From: Bacteroidota bacterium
GTDB lineage: Bacteria > Bacteroidota > Bacteroidia > Bacteroidales > FEN-979
NCBI GenBank assembly: GCA_026391735.1
Contig: JAPLDL010000019.1
Location: 226,612 to 290,611 of the forward strand
Direction: 5' to 3'
DNA length: 64,000 nucleotides
The notes beneath the pieces are model-generated. The model saw nothing but the letters and a program-made list of their open reading frames with translations. It made no database searches and was not told the origin of the DNA. This document shows positions 8,270 through 17,848 of this stretch, piece after piece (position 1 is the first letter of the stretch; the number at the start of each line of letters is the position of its first letter). The position numbers and the translations under genes are program-made.

Positions 8270-11134
8270 TTATCCCCCGCAGTTACTTACAAGGTTCCTG
8301 TCGCCAAATGCATCGTCGATGCGTGTCACTGTTGGCCAGTACTTGTCGTCACCCGACCAGGGCATGGGATAAGCTGCCTTCTGCCGAGAATAGGGCAGGT
8401 TCCATTCATCAGCCGAAACCATGGCTGCAGTATGCGGGGCTTTCATGATCACGTTAACCACCTTGTCGGCCTTGCCTGAGGCAATTTCATCAATTTCACC
8501 TTTGATTGAGATCATAGCCTCGACGAAACGGTTCAGTTCATATAAGGGTTCGCTTTCAGTAGGTTCAACCATCAAGGTCCCGTGAACCGGAAAAGCAACT
8601 GTGGGAGCATGGAAACCATAATCCATCAGTCTTTTGGCTATATCGATGGCTCCGATGTTCGTCTGACGTGTTATCCCGTTGCAATCGACGATCATTTCAT
8701 GTGCACATCGACCGTTCTTCCCGGAATATAAAATGGGATAATATGGCTCAAGGCATGATTTAAGATAATTCGCATTCAGAATAGCCATCTTTGTGGCTTC
8801 AGTCAATCCTGCGCCTCCCATGAGTTTAATATAGGCATAAGAGATAGTCAGGATCAATGCGCTTCCGTATGGACCGGAAGCAACGGCGGTAGTGCCTGTC
8901 TTCCCACCTGTCTCCACTTCGGTATGCCTCGGCAGGAAAGGAGTGAGATGTTTGGCGACAGCGATCGGACCTTCGCCCGGGCCTCCCCCTCCATGAGGGA
9001 TTGCAAAGGTTTTGTGAAGGTTGAGATGGCAAACATCGGCTCCGATCATCCCGGGGTTGGTCAGCCCGACCTGGGCATTCATATTGGCCCCGTCCATGTA
9101 TACCTGCCCCCCGTTCTCATGAACAATCTTCACGATCTCCAGAATATTCTCTTCAAATACACCATGGGTCGAAGGATAGGTCACCATAAGGGCCGCAAGA
9201 TTAGCCTTATTCTGCACCGCCTTTTCCTTCAGGTCGGTGGTGTCAATGTTCCCATGATCATCGCATTTTACAACTACCACCTGCATCCCGGCCATAGCCG
9301 CGCTTGCAGGGTTTGTGCCATGAGCTGAAGAAGGAATAAGGCAAACTTTCCTATGCCCGTCACCCCGGCTGATGTGATACTGCCTGATCACCATCAGTCC
9401 TGCATATTCTCCGGCTGCACCCGAATTAGGCATAAAAGAAACGGCATCAAAACCTGTGATCTCGCAAAGGTCTTTTTCAAGCTCGGTGATCAGGTACTGA
9501 AACCCTTCGGCCTGGTCTTTGGGAACAAAAGGATGAATTCCTCCGAATTCGGGATAGCTCAGTGCAAACAATTCCGATGCGGCATTGAGTTTCATGGTGC
9601 ACGATCCCAGCGGGATCATCGAGCGGTTAAGGGAGAGATCCTTGATCTCAAGTTTTTTAAGGTAGCGCATCATCTCCGTCTCCGAATGATATGAATTGAA
9701 TACCTTTTGTGTCATGAATGCGGATGTGCGTGTAAGTTCAGCCTGAATACTGGTAATCTTCTCACATTCTTTCGGATTACAGATGAACTCTGTAAACCTT
9801 TTCCCGTTCGTCTCTGCAAAGAGTTTGAGGACCAGGTTAATATCGGCAAGCTCTGTGGTTTCGTCCACACTTATTCCAACATGCTTTTCACCCAGATACC
9901 TGAGGTTGATCTCCTGCTCAAGTGCTCTGGACCTTAACTTTTCTGCTGTCAGGCCTTCGGGAAGCTCAAAACAGAGGGTGTCAAAGAAATATGGATTCAG
10001 CTGTTTGAACCCGTATTTGCCTGCTTCCTGTGAAAGAACACCTGTGAGTATATTGATATGGCGTGCAATCTGTTTAATGCCTTTCGGACCGTGGTAAACA
10101 CCATACATACCAGCCATTACGGCCAGCAATACCTGGGATGTACAAATGTTCGAGGTTGCCCTTTCGCGTTTGATATGCTGTTCACGGGTCTGCAAAGCCA
10201 TCCTCAGGGCCCTGTTACCATTGGCATCTACCGAAATCCCGATAATCCGGCCCGGCATCTGTCGTTTAAAATCTTCTTTTGTGGCAAAATAGGCTGCATG
10301 GGGACCGCCATAGCCCATTGGGATGCCAAACCGCTGGGATGATCCGAAAACCACATCCGCCCCCCATTCTCCCGGTGGAGTCAGAAGAGCAAGGCTCAGC
10401 AGGTCGGCTGCAACGGCTACTCCCATCTTAAGGGCATGAGCCTTATCGACAAAAGTACGGTAGTCGACGACTTCCCCAAACTGGTTAGGGTATTGCACCA
10501 CTGATCCGAAAAACGAGTTGTCCGGAACAAACTCTGAATGCTTTCCAAACACAAGCTCAATTCCCAGAGGAACGGCTCTTGTTCTGATCACATCGGCGGT
10601 TTGAGGGAAGATGTCGTCCGCCACAAAAAACTTATTAGCCCCTCTCTTAACAGTTTCCCTGTCGCGTGAATTGAACAGCATAATCATGGCTTCAGATGCG
10701 GCAGTCCCTTCGTCAAGCAATGAGGCATTTGCAATGGGCATGCCCGTGAGGTCGCTGATCATGGTCTGGAAATCAAGCAAAGCTTCAAGACGGCCCTGGG
10801 AGATTTCAGCCTGGTAGGGAGTGTAGGCAGTATACCAGCCCGGGTTCTCGAGGATGTTCCTGAGGATCACAGCCGGGGTGATCGTGTTGTAATAACCCTG
10901 GCCGATAAATGTCTTGTAAAGCTTGTTTTTTGCCGCAACGCATTTGATATGGTTCAGGTATTGGTATTCGTTCATGCCTTTCGGAAGGTCAAGTCCTGAT
11001 CTCATCCGGATGGCCGACGGTACGGTTTCTTCAATGAGCTGGTCGAGGGTCTTGACCCCGATTTTTTCAAGCATCGTTTCAATCTCGGCGCCAAATGGGC
11101 CATTGTGTCTTCTTGCAAAATTGTCAGTGATCAT
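8270..11134 (-). CDS. gcvP: Glycine dehydrogenase (decarboxylating), P-protein of the glycine cleavage system
   Basis: PLP enzyme that decarboxylates glycine and passes the aminomethyl group to the lipoyl H-protein. It is the fused, full-length form: the N-terminal half begins with the NFARRHNGP signature, and the C-terminal half holds the PLP lysine in HLNLHKTFAIPHGGGGPG. The frame is open to a GTG at 11167, but the promoter -7 box overlaps that position, so I use the ATG at 11134 (954 aa, starting MITDNFARRHNG). gcvT and gcvH are not adjacent. It ends at the shared terminator 8207-8255. Confidence 0.96.
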   Translation of the reverse strand: MITDNFARRHNGPFGAEIETMLEKIGVKTLDQLIEETVPSAIRMRSGLDLPKGMNEYQYLNHIKCVAAKNKLYKTFIGQGYYNTITPAVILRNILENPGWYTAYTPYQAEISQGRLEALLDFQTMISDLTGMPIANASLLDEGTAASEAMIMLFNSRDRETVKRGANKFFVADDIFPQTADVIRTRAVPLGIELVFGKHSEFVPDNSFFGSVVQYPNQFGEVVDYRTFVDKAHALKMGVAVAADLLSLALLTPPGEWGADVVFGSSQRFGIPMGYGGPHAAYFATKEDFKRQMPGRIIGISVDANGNRALRMALQTREQHIKRERATSNICTSQVLLAVMAGMYGVYHGPKGIKQIARHINILTGVLSQEAGKYGFKQLNPYFFDTLCFELPEGLTAEKLRSRALEQEINLRYLGEKHVGISVDETTELADINLVLKLFAETNGKRFTEFICNPKECEKITSIQAELTRTSAFMTQKVFNSYHSETEMMRYLKKLEIKDLSLNRSMIPLGSCTMKLNAASELFALSYPEFGGIHPFVPKDQAEGFQYLITELEKDLCEITGFDAVSFMPNSGAAGEYAGLMVIRQYHISRGDGHRKVCLIPSSAHGTNPASAAMAGMQVVVVKCDDHGNIDTTDLKEKAVQNKANLAALMVTYPSTHGVFEENILEIVKIVHENGGQVYMDGANMNAQVGLTNPGMIGADVCHLNLHKTFAIPHGGGGPGEGPIAVAKHLTPFLPRHTEVETGGKTGTTAVASGPYGSALILTISYAYIKLMGGAGLTEATKMAILNANYLKSCLEPYYPILYSGKNGRCAHEMIVDCNGITRQTNIGAIDIAKRLMDYGFHAPTVAFPVHGTLMVEPTESEPLYELNRFVEAMISIKGEIDEIASGKADKVVNVIMKAPHTAAMVSADEWNLPYSRQKAAYPMPWSGDDKYWPTVTRIDDAFGDRNLVSNCGG

Positions 11135-11166
11135 ATGTGAAGTTTTTGATGGCAGATAGGGAATCA

Positions 11167-11196
11167 CAAAAGTACGAGAATATCCCGTAAATCAAA
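11167..11196 (-). promoter_or_regulatory. Promoter for gcvP
   Basis: On the minus strand TTTG (plus 11193-11196) and TACTTTTG (plus 11167-11174) are 18 nt apart, a good Bacteroidota promoter. The TTTG is embedded in the T-run of the hppA terminator. Transcription would start near 11160, which excludes the GTG at 11167 as start codon. Confidence 0.6.
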
Positions 11197-11226
11197 AAGG
11201 CTGTCACAAGATTAGTGGCAGCCTTT
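11193..11226 (-). terminator. Intrinsic terminator after hppA
   Basis: On the minus strand AAAGGCTGCCAC pairs with GTGACAGCCTTT (one mismatch) around a 7-nt loop, followed by TTTTT. It lies downstream of the hppA stop at 11263 and overlaps the gcvP -33 element. Confidence 0.8.
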
Positions 11227-11262
11227 CTGATGCGCTTAGGAAAAGGTTTTACACCACTTTTC

Positions 11263-13674
11263 CTATTTCTTGATCCTCATGTTATAGAAGGAACGGTATA
11301 CGAAGTATAATGCGATTGCAAAGAATACTGCACCGACGTATGGTGCGAGACTGAAAAAGCTTTCAGAGATAGCAATTTCCATAGCCAGCAGTCCGAACAG
11401 GGTTGTGAATTTGATGATCGGATTTAAAGCAACCGAAGAAGTATCTTTATAAGGATCTCCTACGGTATCACCAACAACCGCGGCATCGTGAAGCGGGGTG
11501 CCTTTTTCTTTAAGGTCAACCTCAACAACTTTTTTTGCATTATCCCATGCTCCCCCTGCATTTGCCATGAACATGGCCTGGAATAATCCGAAGAATGCGA
11601 TAGATACAAGGTAGCTGACAAAAAATGAGGCAGCCGCATAGCGCATGGGATTTCCTGGAATGAAAGCAGTATCCTGGTAGCCTGATAAAAATGCGATACC
11701 AAGGGCAAAGGAAAAGATTGCGATAAAAATATTGAACATGCCTGTCTGAGCATATTGAGTGCAAATCTTCACCACTTCTTTCGAAGTCTCGACGGATGCC
11801 TTTTTATCAGCACTCTCGTCCAGCCTGATGTTTTTCTTGATGTACTCAACAGCGCGATAGGCCCCGGTTGTTACAGCCTGGATGGAGGCTCCCGTGAACC
11901 AATAGATCACAGCCCCACCTGTAAGGAATCCAAGTATGGTATAAGGATTTAAAACACTCAGGATAGCTTCCGGGGCAATCCCGAATTTGTTCCTGATAAG
12001 AAGGATGAGAGAGAATATCATTGTCGTTGCACCTACCACTGCTGTTCCAATAAGCACAGGTTTGGCTGTTGCTTTAAATGTATTCCCCGCACCATCGTTG
12101 GCTTCCAGGTAATGCTTTGCTTTTTCAAAGTCGGGTTTGAACCCGAATTCTTTCTCTATGTCTTTTGAAGCTTGTTCTTTATCCTCTTCGATGAGTGAGA
12201 GTTCATAAACACTCTGGGCATTGTCTGTTACCGGGCCATAACTGTCAACTGCAATGGTGACAGGTCCCATCCCTAGGAATCCGAAAGCAACCAGGCCGAA
12301 TGCAAAAATCGCAGGGTAGATCATAAAGGCATCCAGTCCGTTTTTGCTGGTTATGTACGCGACAAACATCAGGACCAGGAAAACCATACCTTGCCAGAAG
12401 GCGGAGAAGTTTCCGGCAACAAGGCCGGAAAGGATGTTCAGTGAAGCACCGCCTTCACGGGAGGCTGTCACAACTTCGTTGACATGTCTCGATTTGGGGC
12501 TGGTAAAGATCTTTGTAAATTCCGGAATTAACGCAGCTCCGAGGGTTCCGCAACTGATGATGATGGAAAGTGTAAGCCAGAGATTGTTTTTAAGGTCGCC
12601 GATCATCCAGTAACTTGCTGCAAAAGTAACGGCAATCGAAAGGATTGATGTGATCCAGACAAGGTTGGTCAGTGGACGCTCAAAATCGATATCATCTTTA
12701 TTGCCGTATTTCGCTTGTGAGAATACCTTATTGATATAAAATGCAGAGATTGACGTTACTACCATAAGGATACGCATAACGAAGATCCATGTAAGAAGCT
12801 GTTTCTGGTTTTCAACATCACCTACAGCCAGCACAATAAATGAGATGAGGGCAACACCGGTTACACCGTAAGTTTCAAAGCCATCGGCCGTTGGGCCAAC
12901 GCTGTCACCCGCATTATCACCTGTACAGTCGGCAATAACCCCGGGATTCCTGGGATCATCTTCCTTGATCTTGAAAACGACTTTCATCAGGTCTGAACCA
13001 ATATCGGCGATCTTTGTAAAAATACCACCGGCAATACGCAGGGCGGATGCCCCAAGTGATTCGCCTATTGCAAAACCGATAAAACTGGCTCCGGCATAAT
13101 CCCTGGGAACAAATAAAAGAATAACAAGCATCATGATCAACTCTACGCAGACCAGCATAACACCAATGCTCATCCCGGCATCAAGGGGGATGCTCAATAA
13201 TTTGATCGGCTTCCTTTCGAGAGATGCAAAGGCCATACGGCTGTTGGCCAGGGTATTCATCCTGATACCAAACCATGCCACACTGTATGAACCCAGGATA
13301 CCAATAACGGTCCACGCAAGGATCAGAATTACTCCACCAAAGGGCATTGCCTGCAGGAACCCAAAATAAAATGCAATACAAAGGCCAATAATCACAAACA
13401 GGATCACGAGAAATTTTCCCTGCTGCAACAGGTAGGTCTTACAGGTTTCAAAAATGATCTTTGCAACGTCCAGCATGGACTGGTGTGCTTTTAGCTTCCT
13501 TACTTTGGTAAACTGGTAGTAGCCGAATAACATACCCAATAAAATAATTATAAACCCATACATCAGGAGGTTGTTCTGGAATGGTGATAATGCAGGGATC
13601 TTCAGATCTGCCTCTGAGGCAAACATGGAAAAAGGCAGCATCAAGGCTGCAAAAAATATAGCCAATCTTTTCAT
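11263..13674 (-). CDS. hppA: Membrane-bound proton/sodium-translocating pyrophosphatase
   Basis: Hydrolyses PPi and pumps H+ and/or Na+ across the inner membrane; 803 aa with many membrane segments. The pyrophosphate-binding signature DDPRNPGVIADCTGDNAGD is intact, and GDTVGDPYKDTSSVALNPI forms the second acidic site. In GNTFKAT the position used to tell K+-independent enzymes (Lys) from K+-dependent ones (Ala) is Lys. In the helix-6 region the usual gate Glu in SYAES-type sequences is absent; a Glu occurs four residues earlier (GFETYG). Ion specificity therefore cannot be read directly. It has its own promoter and terminator. Confidence 0.93.
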   Translation of the reverse strand: MKRLAIFFAALMLPFSMFASEADLKIPALSPFQNNLLMYGFIIILLGMLFGYYQFTKVRKLKAHQSMLDVAKIIFETCKTYLLQQGKFLVILFVIIGLCIAFYFGFLQAMPFGGVILILAWTVIGILGSYSVAWFGIRMNTLANSRMAFASLERKPIKLLSIPLDAGMSIGVMLVCVELIMMLVILLFVPRDYAGASFIGFAIGESLGASALRIAGGIFTKIADIGSDLMKVVFKIKEDDPRNPGVIADCTGDNAGDSVGPTADGFETYGVTGVALISFIVLAVGDVENQKQLLTWIFVMRILMVVTSISAFYINKVFSQAKYGNKDDIDFERPLTNLVWITSILSIAVTFAASYWMIGDLKNNLWLTLSIIISCGTLGAALIPEFTKIFTSPKSRHVNEVVTASREGGASLNILSGLVAGNFSAFWQGMVFLVLMFVAYITSKNGLDAFMIYPAIFAFGLVAFGFLGMGPVTIAVDSYGPVTDNAQSVYELSLIEEDKEQASKDIEKEFGFKPDFEKAKHYLEANDGAGNTFKATAKPVLIGTAVVGATTMIFSLILLIRNKFGIAPEAILSVLNPYTILGFLTGGAVIYWFTGASIQAVTTGAYRAVEYIKKNIRLDESADKKASVETSKEVVKICTQYAQTGMFNIFIAIFSFALGIAFLSGYQDTAFIPGNPMRYAAASFFVSYLVSIAFFGLFQAMFMANAGGAWDNAKKVVEVDLKEKGTPLHDAAVVGDTVGDPYKDTSSVALNPIIKFTTLFGLLAMEIAISESFFSLAPYVGAVFFAIALYFVYRSFYNMRIKK

Positions 13675-13700
13675 ATGAAAAAAGTTACATGTTGAGACCC

Positions 13701-13708
13701 CAAATTTA
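13701..13708 (-). promoter_or_regulatory. Promoter -7 box for hppA
   Basis: TAAATTTG on the minus strand, 27 nt before the hppA ATG; a TTGG lies about 21 nt further upstream (plus 13729-13732). Confidence 0.5.
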
Positions 13709-13784
13709 TAAAGGTTTTTTGAAACAATCCAATTAAAAGAAACTTTTTTCGTAGTGATTTTTAAAAAATCCGGGCGAAATGCCG

Positions 13785-13792
13785 TAAATTTG
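13785..13792 (+). promoter_or_regulatory. Promoter -7 box for the 13816 operon
   Basis: TAAATTTG matches TAnnTTTG and lies 24 nt before the ATG at 13816. It is divergent from the hppA promoter in the same 141-bp gap. Confidence 0.5.
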
Positions 13793-13815
13793 TATTACGA
13801 ATCCAAAGCTGCCTG

Positions 13816-14412
13816 ATGGAGAAGATCCGCCTGGAAATTATCGGAATGTCATACAGTCAGTCCCAGACCGGGGCTTATGCTCTGATCCTTGGGGAGAAGG
13901 ACGGGAAACGCCGGCTGCCAATTATAATAGGTGGATTCGAAGCGCAAGCCATAGCGATTGAGCTTGAAAAAATTAAAACGCCCAGGCCATTGACCCACGA
14001 CTTGTTTAAATCCTTTGCAGATGCCTTCAGCATTGAAGTCAGTGAGATAATAATAAACAAATTCCAAGAAGGCGTTTTTTATGCTCAACTGGTTTGCAGT
14101 GATGGAACCAGAGTGGAAGAGGTTGATTCACGTACTTCCGACGCTATTGCATTAGCACTCAGGTTCAATTGCCCGATATATACCTATGAGGATATCATGA
14201 AATCAGCATCAATAATGGTGGAGGAAGATTCGGATGCACCTTCTGCAGTTACTCCCGGGACCTCTCTCAAGACATCCGCAAAAAAGGAATTCGCTGACCA
14301 GTCGATAGGCGAACTGAATGAGATGTTACAGGCAGCGGTTGATAATGAGGAATATGAAAAAGCATCCAGGATCAGAGATGAATTGAACCGCCGTAACAAG
14401 ACCAGGAAATAA
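13816..14412 (+). CDS. Bifunctional nuclease (DUF151) domain protein with C-terminal UVR motif
   Basis: 198 aa. Residues about 1-130 match the BFN/DUF151 domain: [29 protein letters not shown] and [13 protein letters not shown] are characteristic. Residues about 155-195 form a UvrB/UvrC-type helical motif ([20 protein letters not shown]). BFN proteins in plants have been linked to nuclease activity and stress; the bacterial role is unclear, so the function given is only the family name. It starts an operon: 2 nt separate it from thyA. Confidence 0.85.
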   Translation: MEKIRLEIIGMSYSQSQTGAYALILGEKDGKRRLPIIIGGFEAQAIAIELEKIKTPRPLTHDLFKSFADAFSIEVSEIIINKFQEGVFYAQLVCSDGTRVEEVDSRTSDAIALALRFNCPIYTYEDIMKSASIMVEEDSDAPSAVTPGTSLKTSAKKEFADQSIGELNEMLQAAVDNEEYEKASRIRDELNRRNKTRK

Positions 14413-14414
14413 TT

Positions 14415-15209
14415 ATGCAACAATATCTTGACCTGCTTGATTTTGTTTTGAAGAATGGGGTGAAGAAGGAAGATCGCACCGGTACAGGAACCCTGAGTGT
14501 TTTTGGCTACCAGATGCGGTTTAACCTGGCCGAAGGGTTCCCTTTGATGACTACCAAGAAACTTCATCTGCGCTCCATTATTCATGAACTGCTATGGTTC
14601 CTTCAAGGTTCCACAAATTTGCAGTACCTGCATGAAAATAATGTTACGATCTGGGATGAATGGGCTAAACCCAACGGTGAACTTGGACATGTATACGGCT
14701 ACCAGTGGCGTTTCTGGCCCGGTCATGAGGGCACTCATATCGATCAGATTACAAACGTGGTGGAATCGATTAAAAAGAACCCGGATTCCCGCAGGCATAT
14801 AGTAAGCGCCTGGAATGTCGGAGAACTGGATCTCATGGCTCTTCCTCCCTGCCATCTTCTGTTCCAGTTTTATGTTGCTAACGGCAGGCTTTCATGCCAG
14901 ATGTACCAGCGTTCCTGCGACATTTTCCTTGGAGTGCCTTTCAATATTGCCTCTTATGCACTCCTGCTTATGATGATGGCACAGGTCACCGGACTTAAAC
15001 CCGGCGAGTTTGTTCATACATTAGGCGATGCCCATATATATCTCAATCATATTGAGCAGGTAAAGCTTCAGCTGACCAGGACACCTTTCGCATTGCCTCA
15101 GATGAATGTCAATCCCGAGGTGAAAGATATCCTGAAATTTTCGTTTGGTGACTTTACCCTGAGTAATTACCAGTCACACCCGCATATAAAGGGTGAAATT
15201 TCTGTTTAA
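14415..15209 (+). CDS. thyA: Thymidylate synthase
   Basis: Methylates dUMP to dTMP with methylene-tetrahydrofolate as carbon donor and reductant. The 264 aa length equals the E. coli enzyme. The catalytic Cys is in [12 protein letters not shown], and [28 protein letters not shown] and HIYLNHIEQ are standard. folA follows 9 nt later, the usual pairing that recycles the dihydrofolate made by ThyA. Confidence 0.98.
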   Translation: MQQYLDLLDFVLKNGVKKEDRTGTGTLSVFGYQMRFNLAEGFPLMTTKKLHLRSIIHELLWFLQGSTNLQYLHENNVTIWDEWAKPNGELGHVYGYQWRFWPGHEGTHIDQITNVVESIKKNPDSRRHIVSAWNVGELDLMALPPCHLLFQFYVANGRLSCQMYQRSCDIFLGVPFNIASYALLLMMMAQVTGLKPGEFVHTLGDAHIYLNHIEQVKLQLTRTPFALPQMNVNPEVKDILKFSFGDFTLSNYQSHPHIKGEISV

Positions 15210-15218
15210 TTTTACACC

Positions 15219-15707
15219 ATGCTGTCAATCATAGTAGCAATTGCCGAAAACCAGGCCATTGGGAAGGATAACGACCTTCTCTGGCATATTCCTGGGGATC
15301 TTAAACGATTTAAGCAGATTACATTGGGGCATACTGTGATCATGGGAAAAAGGACCTATTACTCCCTGCCGAAGCGCCCACTGGCAGGTCGCAAAAACCT
15401 TGTGATTACCGATATTCCAGGCGAACTTATTGAAGGATGCCTCATGGCTTATTCAATTGAGGATGCCGTGTCGAAATGCAACCCTTACGAAGAAACTTTT
15501 ATTATCGGGGGGGCTTCGGTATACAGGCAGTTCATGCCTCTCGCAGGCCGCCTGTATCTTACCCGGGTGCATAAATCTTTTGAAGCTGACGTTTTTTTTC
15601 CGGTCATCAATATTGAGGAGTGGAATGTTATTTCCCGGGAAGATATCCCTAAAGATGAAAATCTTGGGTTCTCATACTCTTATGAGAACCTTGAGCGCAA
15701 AAAATGA
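15219..15707 (+). CDS. folA: Dihydrofolate reductase
   Basis: NADPH-dependent reduction of dihydrofolate; 162 aa. The protein has AIGKDNDLLWHIPGDLKRFK with the active-site Asp/Glu region, VIMGKRTYYSLPKRPLAGRKN for cofactor binding, and IIGGASVY. It overlaps the next gene by 4 nt (ATGA), so both are translated from one message with thyA. Confidence 0.96.
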   Translation: MLSIIVAIAENQAIGKDNDLLWHIPGDLKRFKQITLGHTVIMGKRTYYSLPKRPLAGRKNLVITDIPGELIEGCLMAYSIEDAVSKCNPYEETFIIGGASVYRQFMPLAGRLYLTRVHKSFEADVFFPVINIEEWNVISREDIPKDENLGFSYSYENLERKK

Positions 15708-16555
15708 TAAAACACATTCATAGCGGTGTTAAAGCTGCTTCACTGGTACTGGCTGCGGTAATAATGCTGTCGGTTGCCACCGGATGTAAGAAGAACCTTG
15801 CAAAAGATCTGGGACCTGATTTGAATGTTGCGGATGATATAGTCTTTGCAGAAAGGGGACTGTTTCATACCTTCAATCTTCTGCTGAAAGCAAATCTTGA
15901 CTCCGGCATCATGCACATGGGCGTGGGAACAATTGACAAAGCCCTCGTGCATTACAGCAGTTCGTCCCGGCGGTTCACTTTTTATTATCAGAATAAATAT
16001 TGTGCCGACAGCGTTGTGAGGAACGGAAATATTATCATCAGCCTTACAGGTGATTTCTTCTCATCCGGAACCTCAGCTACAGTGGTATTCCAGAATTATT
16101 CAGAGGATACACGCAAGTTCATCGGCAGGGATAATCTTTTCAACTCGGGAATGATGCTGGGGGGCAACGGAGGTTATGATTCCACCATCGATAGCCTTCT
16201 AATAGTCAAAGATTCGCTTCATACCACACGTTGGTATTCTTCACTGGTTTATCATCTTCCTCCTATGCTTAAAATGCAACCTGATAGTCTTCCCTTATTT
16301 ATCATTACGGGCTCTGCAAACGGCATATCATCAAGTACTTATACTTTTTCATTTCAGATAATTACCCCTCTTGTGAATGATATTTATTGCCCTTGGCTAC
16401 GGCAGGGTGTCATGCAGCTTTCATTACCGTCAGCTGATGTCGCCACAGGTACCATTGAATATGTAAACAAGGAAAAGTGCAATAACAGGGTTACTTACAA
16501 TTTTGAAGGTACAATATTTGAATGGTGGATCATTAAGAAAAAATTAACCTACTGA
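15704..16555 (+). CDS. Uncharacterised lipoprotein
   Basis: 283 aa with a lipoprotein signal: the hydrophobic stretch AASLVLAAVIMLSVATGC ends in a lipobox Cys at about residue 28, so it is likely lipid-anchored in the envelope. The mature part is rich in beta-strand-like, polar sequence and has no motif I recognise. It overlaps folA by 4 nt and ends the operon. Its place behind thyA-folA probably reflects co-transcription rather than a folate role. Confidence 0.7.
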   Translation: MIKHIHSGVKAASLVLAAVIMLSVATGCKKNLAKDLGPDLNVADDIVFAERGLFHTFNLLLKANLDSGIMHMGVGTIDKALVHYSSSSRRFTFYYQNKYCADSVVRNGNIIISLTGDFFSSGTSATVVFQNYSEDTRKFIGRDNLFNSGMMLGGNGGYDSTIDSLLIVKDSLHTTRWYSSLVYHLPPMLKMQPDSLPLFIITGSANGISSSTYTFSFQIITPLVNDIYCPWLRQGVMQLSLPSADVATGTIEYVNKEKCNNRVTYNFEGTIFEWWIIKKKLTY

Positions 16556-16561
16556 TTCTTA

Positions 16562-17848
16562 TCAGGTCTTTCTCTTTTCTTTTTTTGCGGCAGGGAACAG
16601 TACATTATTTAATATGAGCCTGTATCCTGGTGAATTTGGGTGGAGATTAAGGTCGGTGGGCTGATCGCCTACAAGATGCTGGTAATCTTCAGGGTCATGA
16701 CCTCCCAGGAAGGTCCATGTTCCTTTCCCGTAATCTCCGTGTATATACCTGGCTTCAGCAAGAGATTTGTTTTCGCCGAGTATCAAAACACCCGATTTGA
16801 CATACTTTTCGTTGAACGCCGTGGTTTGTCCCATAAACCCATGAATGAGGGTTTCGTGATCCTGGCATAACATGGATGGAACAGGATCCCATTTTGCAGA
16901 GAACTCAAAAAGAGAGAAAAAGTCATTGTTCCAGTTGAGGTTTTTTGGGCGGGTGTCTGTAACATCGATGGATGAGATCTCGTATTCGTATGGGTTATGA
17001 ACCAGTTTGAAATTCTGGAAAGCAAAACATTTCTGAAAATCCAGTTTGCTGTCCGCCTCAGGGTCATAGGGATCCCCGTCAAACATCACATCGCAGATAT
17101 CAAGTCCTTCGGCTGATAGAGCAACATCATAACTATCGGGTGCCGAACACATGGAAAAAAGATACCCGCCTCCTGCTACAAAATCACGGATCTTTTTCGC
17201 CACAGCTAGTTTCATCTGCGAAACTTTGGAATAACCCAGCTTTCGAGCCGATTCCTCTTGCAGCTGAACGTCTTCCTGGTACCATGGAAAATTCTTGTAT
17301 GCAGCCCAGAATTTGCCGTATTGTCCTGTAAAGTCTTCATGGTGCATATGGAGCCAGTCGTAAAGTGGCAGTAGCCCTGTGAGGACTTCTTCATCATAAA
17401 CAATGGTATAAGGTATTTCGGCATAGGTCAGAACCAGAGTTACAGCATCGTCCCAGGGCCTTTTATTTTTAGGTGAATACACCGCAATTTTAGGGGCCTT
17501 ATGAAGCTTGATTCTTTCCATATTCACCTGGGGATCTGCAATCTCCTGCAGGATAGCATCAACCTGTGCATCAGCCAGTGCCTGGTAGCTCACACCACGT
17601 ATATTGCATTCATTTTCAATTTGCTTGCTGTATGAAATAAGGAAACTTCCTCCCCGGTAATTTAAAAGCCAATCCACTTCTGTCTCCTTTTCTAACACCC
17701 AGAAAGCAATTCCGTATGATTTTAGATGGTTCTTTTGAGACTCATCCATTGGTAATAGCAGGTATGCCGCCTTGACCTGTGCGGAGAATAAAAGTAAAAA
17801 AACAAAAAGTATAAAACAGCCGTTAAAACGGCATATCCGGTTGGTCAT
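16562..17848 (-). CDS. Exported protein of the family often labelled 'asparagine synthetase B' in Bacteroidota
   Basis: 428 aa from the chosen start (MTNRICRFNG...). That start gives a clean signal peptide (FILFVFLLLFSAQVKA) and overlaps the dnaB 3' end by 26 nt. The longer open frame to 17962 would add residues that only shadow dnaB. I recognise LNYRGGSFL, LYDWLHMHHEDFTGQYGKF, GGGYLFSMCSAPDS, HGFMGQTTAFN and GGHDPEDYQH from Bacteroidota proteins annotated as AsnB. There is no N-terminal Cys glutaminase or ATP-pyrophosphatase domain, so true asparagine synthetase activity is unlikely. The fold may resemble class-I amidotransferase domains; function unknown. Confidence 0.75.
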   Translation of the reverse strand: MTNRICRFNGCFILFVFLLLFSAQVKAAYLLLPMDESQKNHLKSYGIAFWVLEKETEVDWLLNYRGGSFLISYSKQIENECNIRGVSYQALADAQVDAILQEIADPQVNMERIKLHKAPKIAVYSPKNKRPWDDAVTLVLTYAEIPYTIVYDEEVLTGLLPLYDWLHMHHEDFTGQYGKFWAAYKNFPWYQEDVQLQEESARKLGYSKVSQMKLAVAKKIRDFVAGGGYLFSMCSAPDSYDVALSAEGLDICDVMFDGDPYDPEADSKLDFQKCFAFQNFKLVHNPYEYEISSIDVTDTRPKNLNWNNDFFSLFEFSAKWDPVPSMLCQDHETLIHGFMGQTTAFNEKYVKSGVLILGENKSLAEARYIHGDYGKGTWTFLGGHDPEDYQHLVGDQPTDLNLHPNSPGYRLILNNVLFPAAKKEKRKT

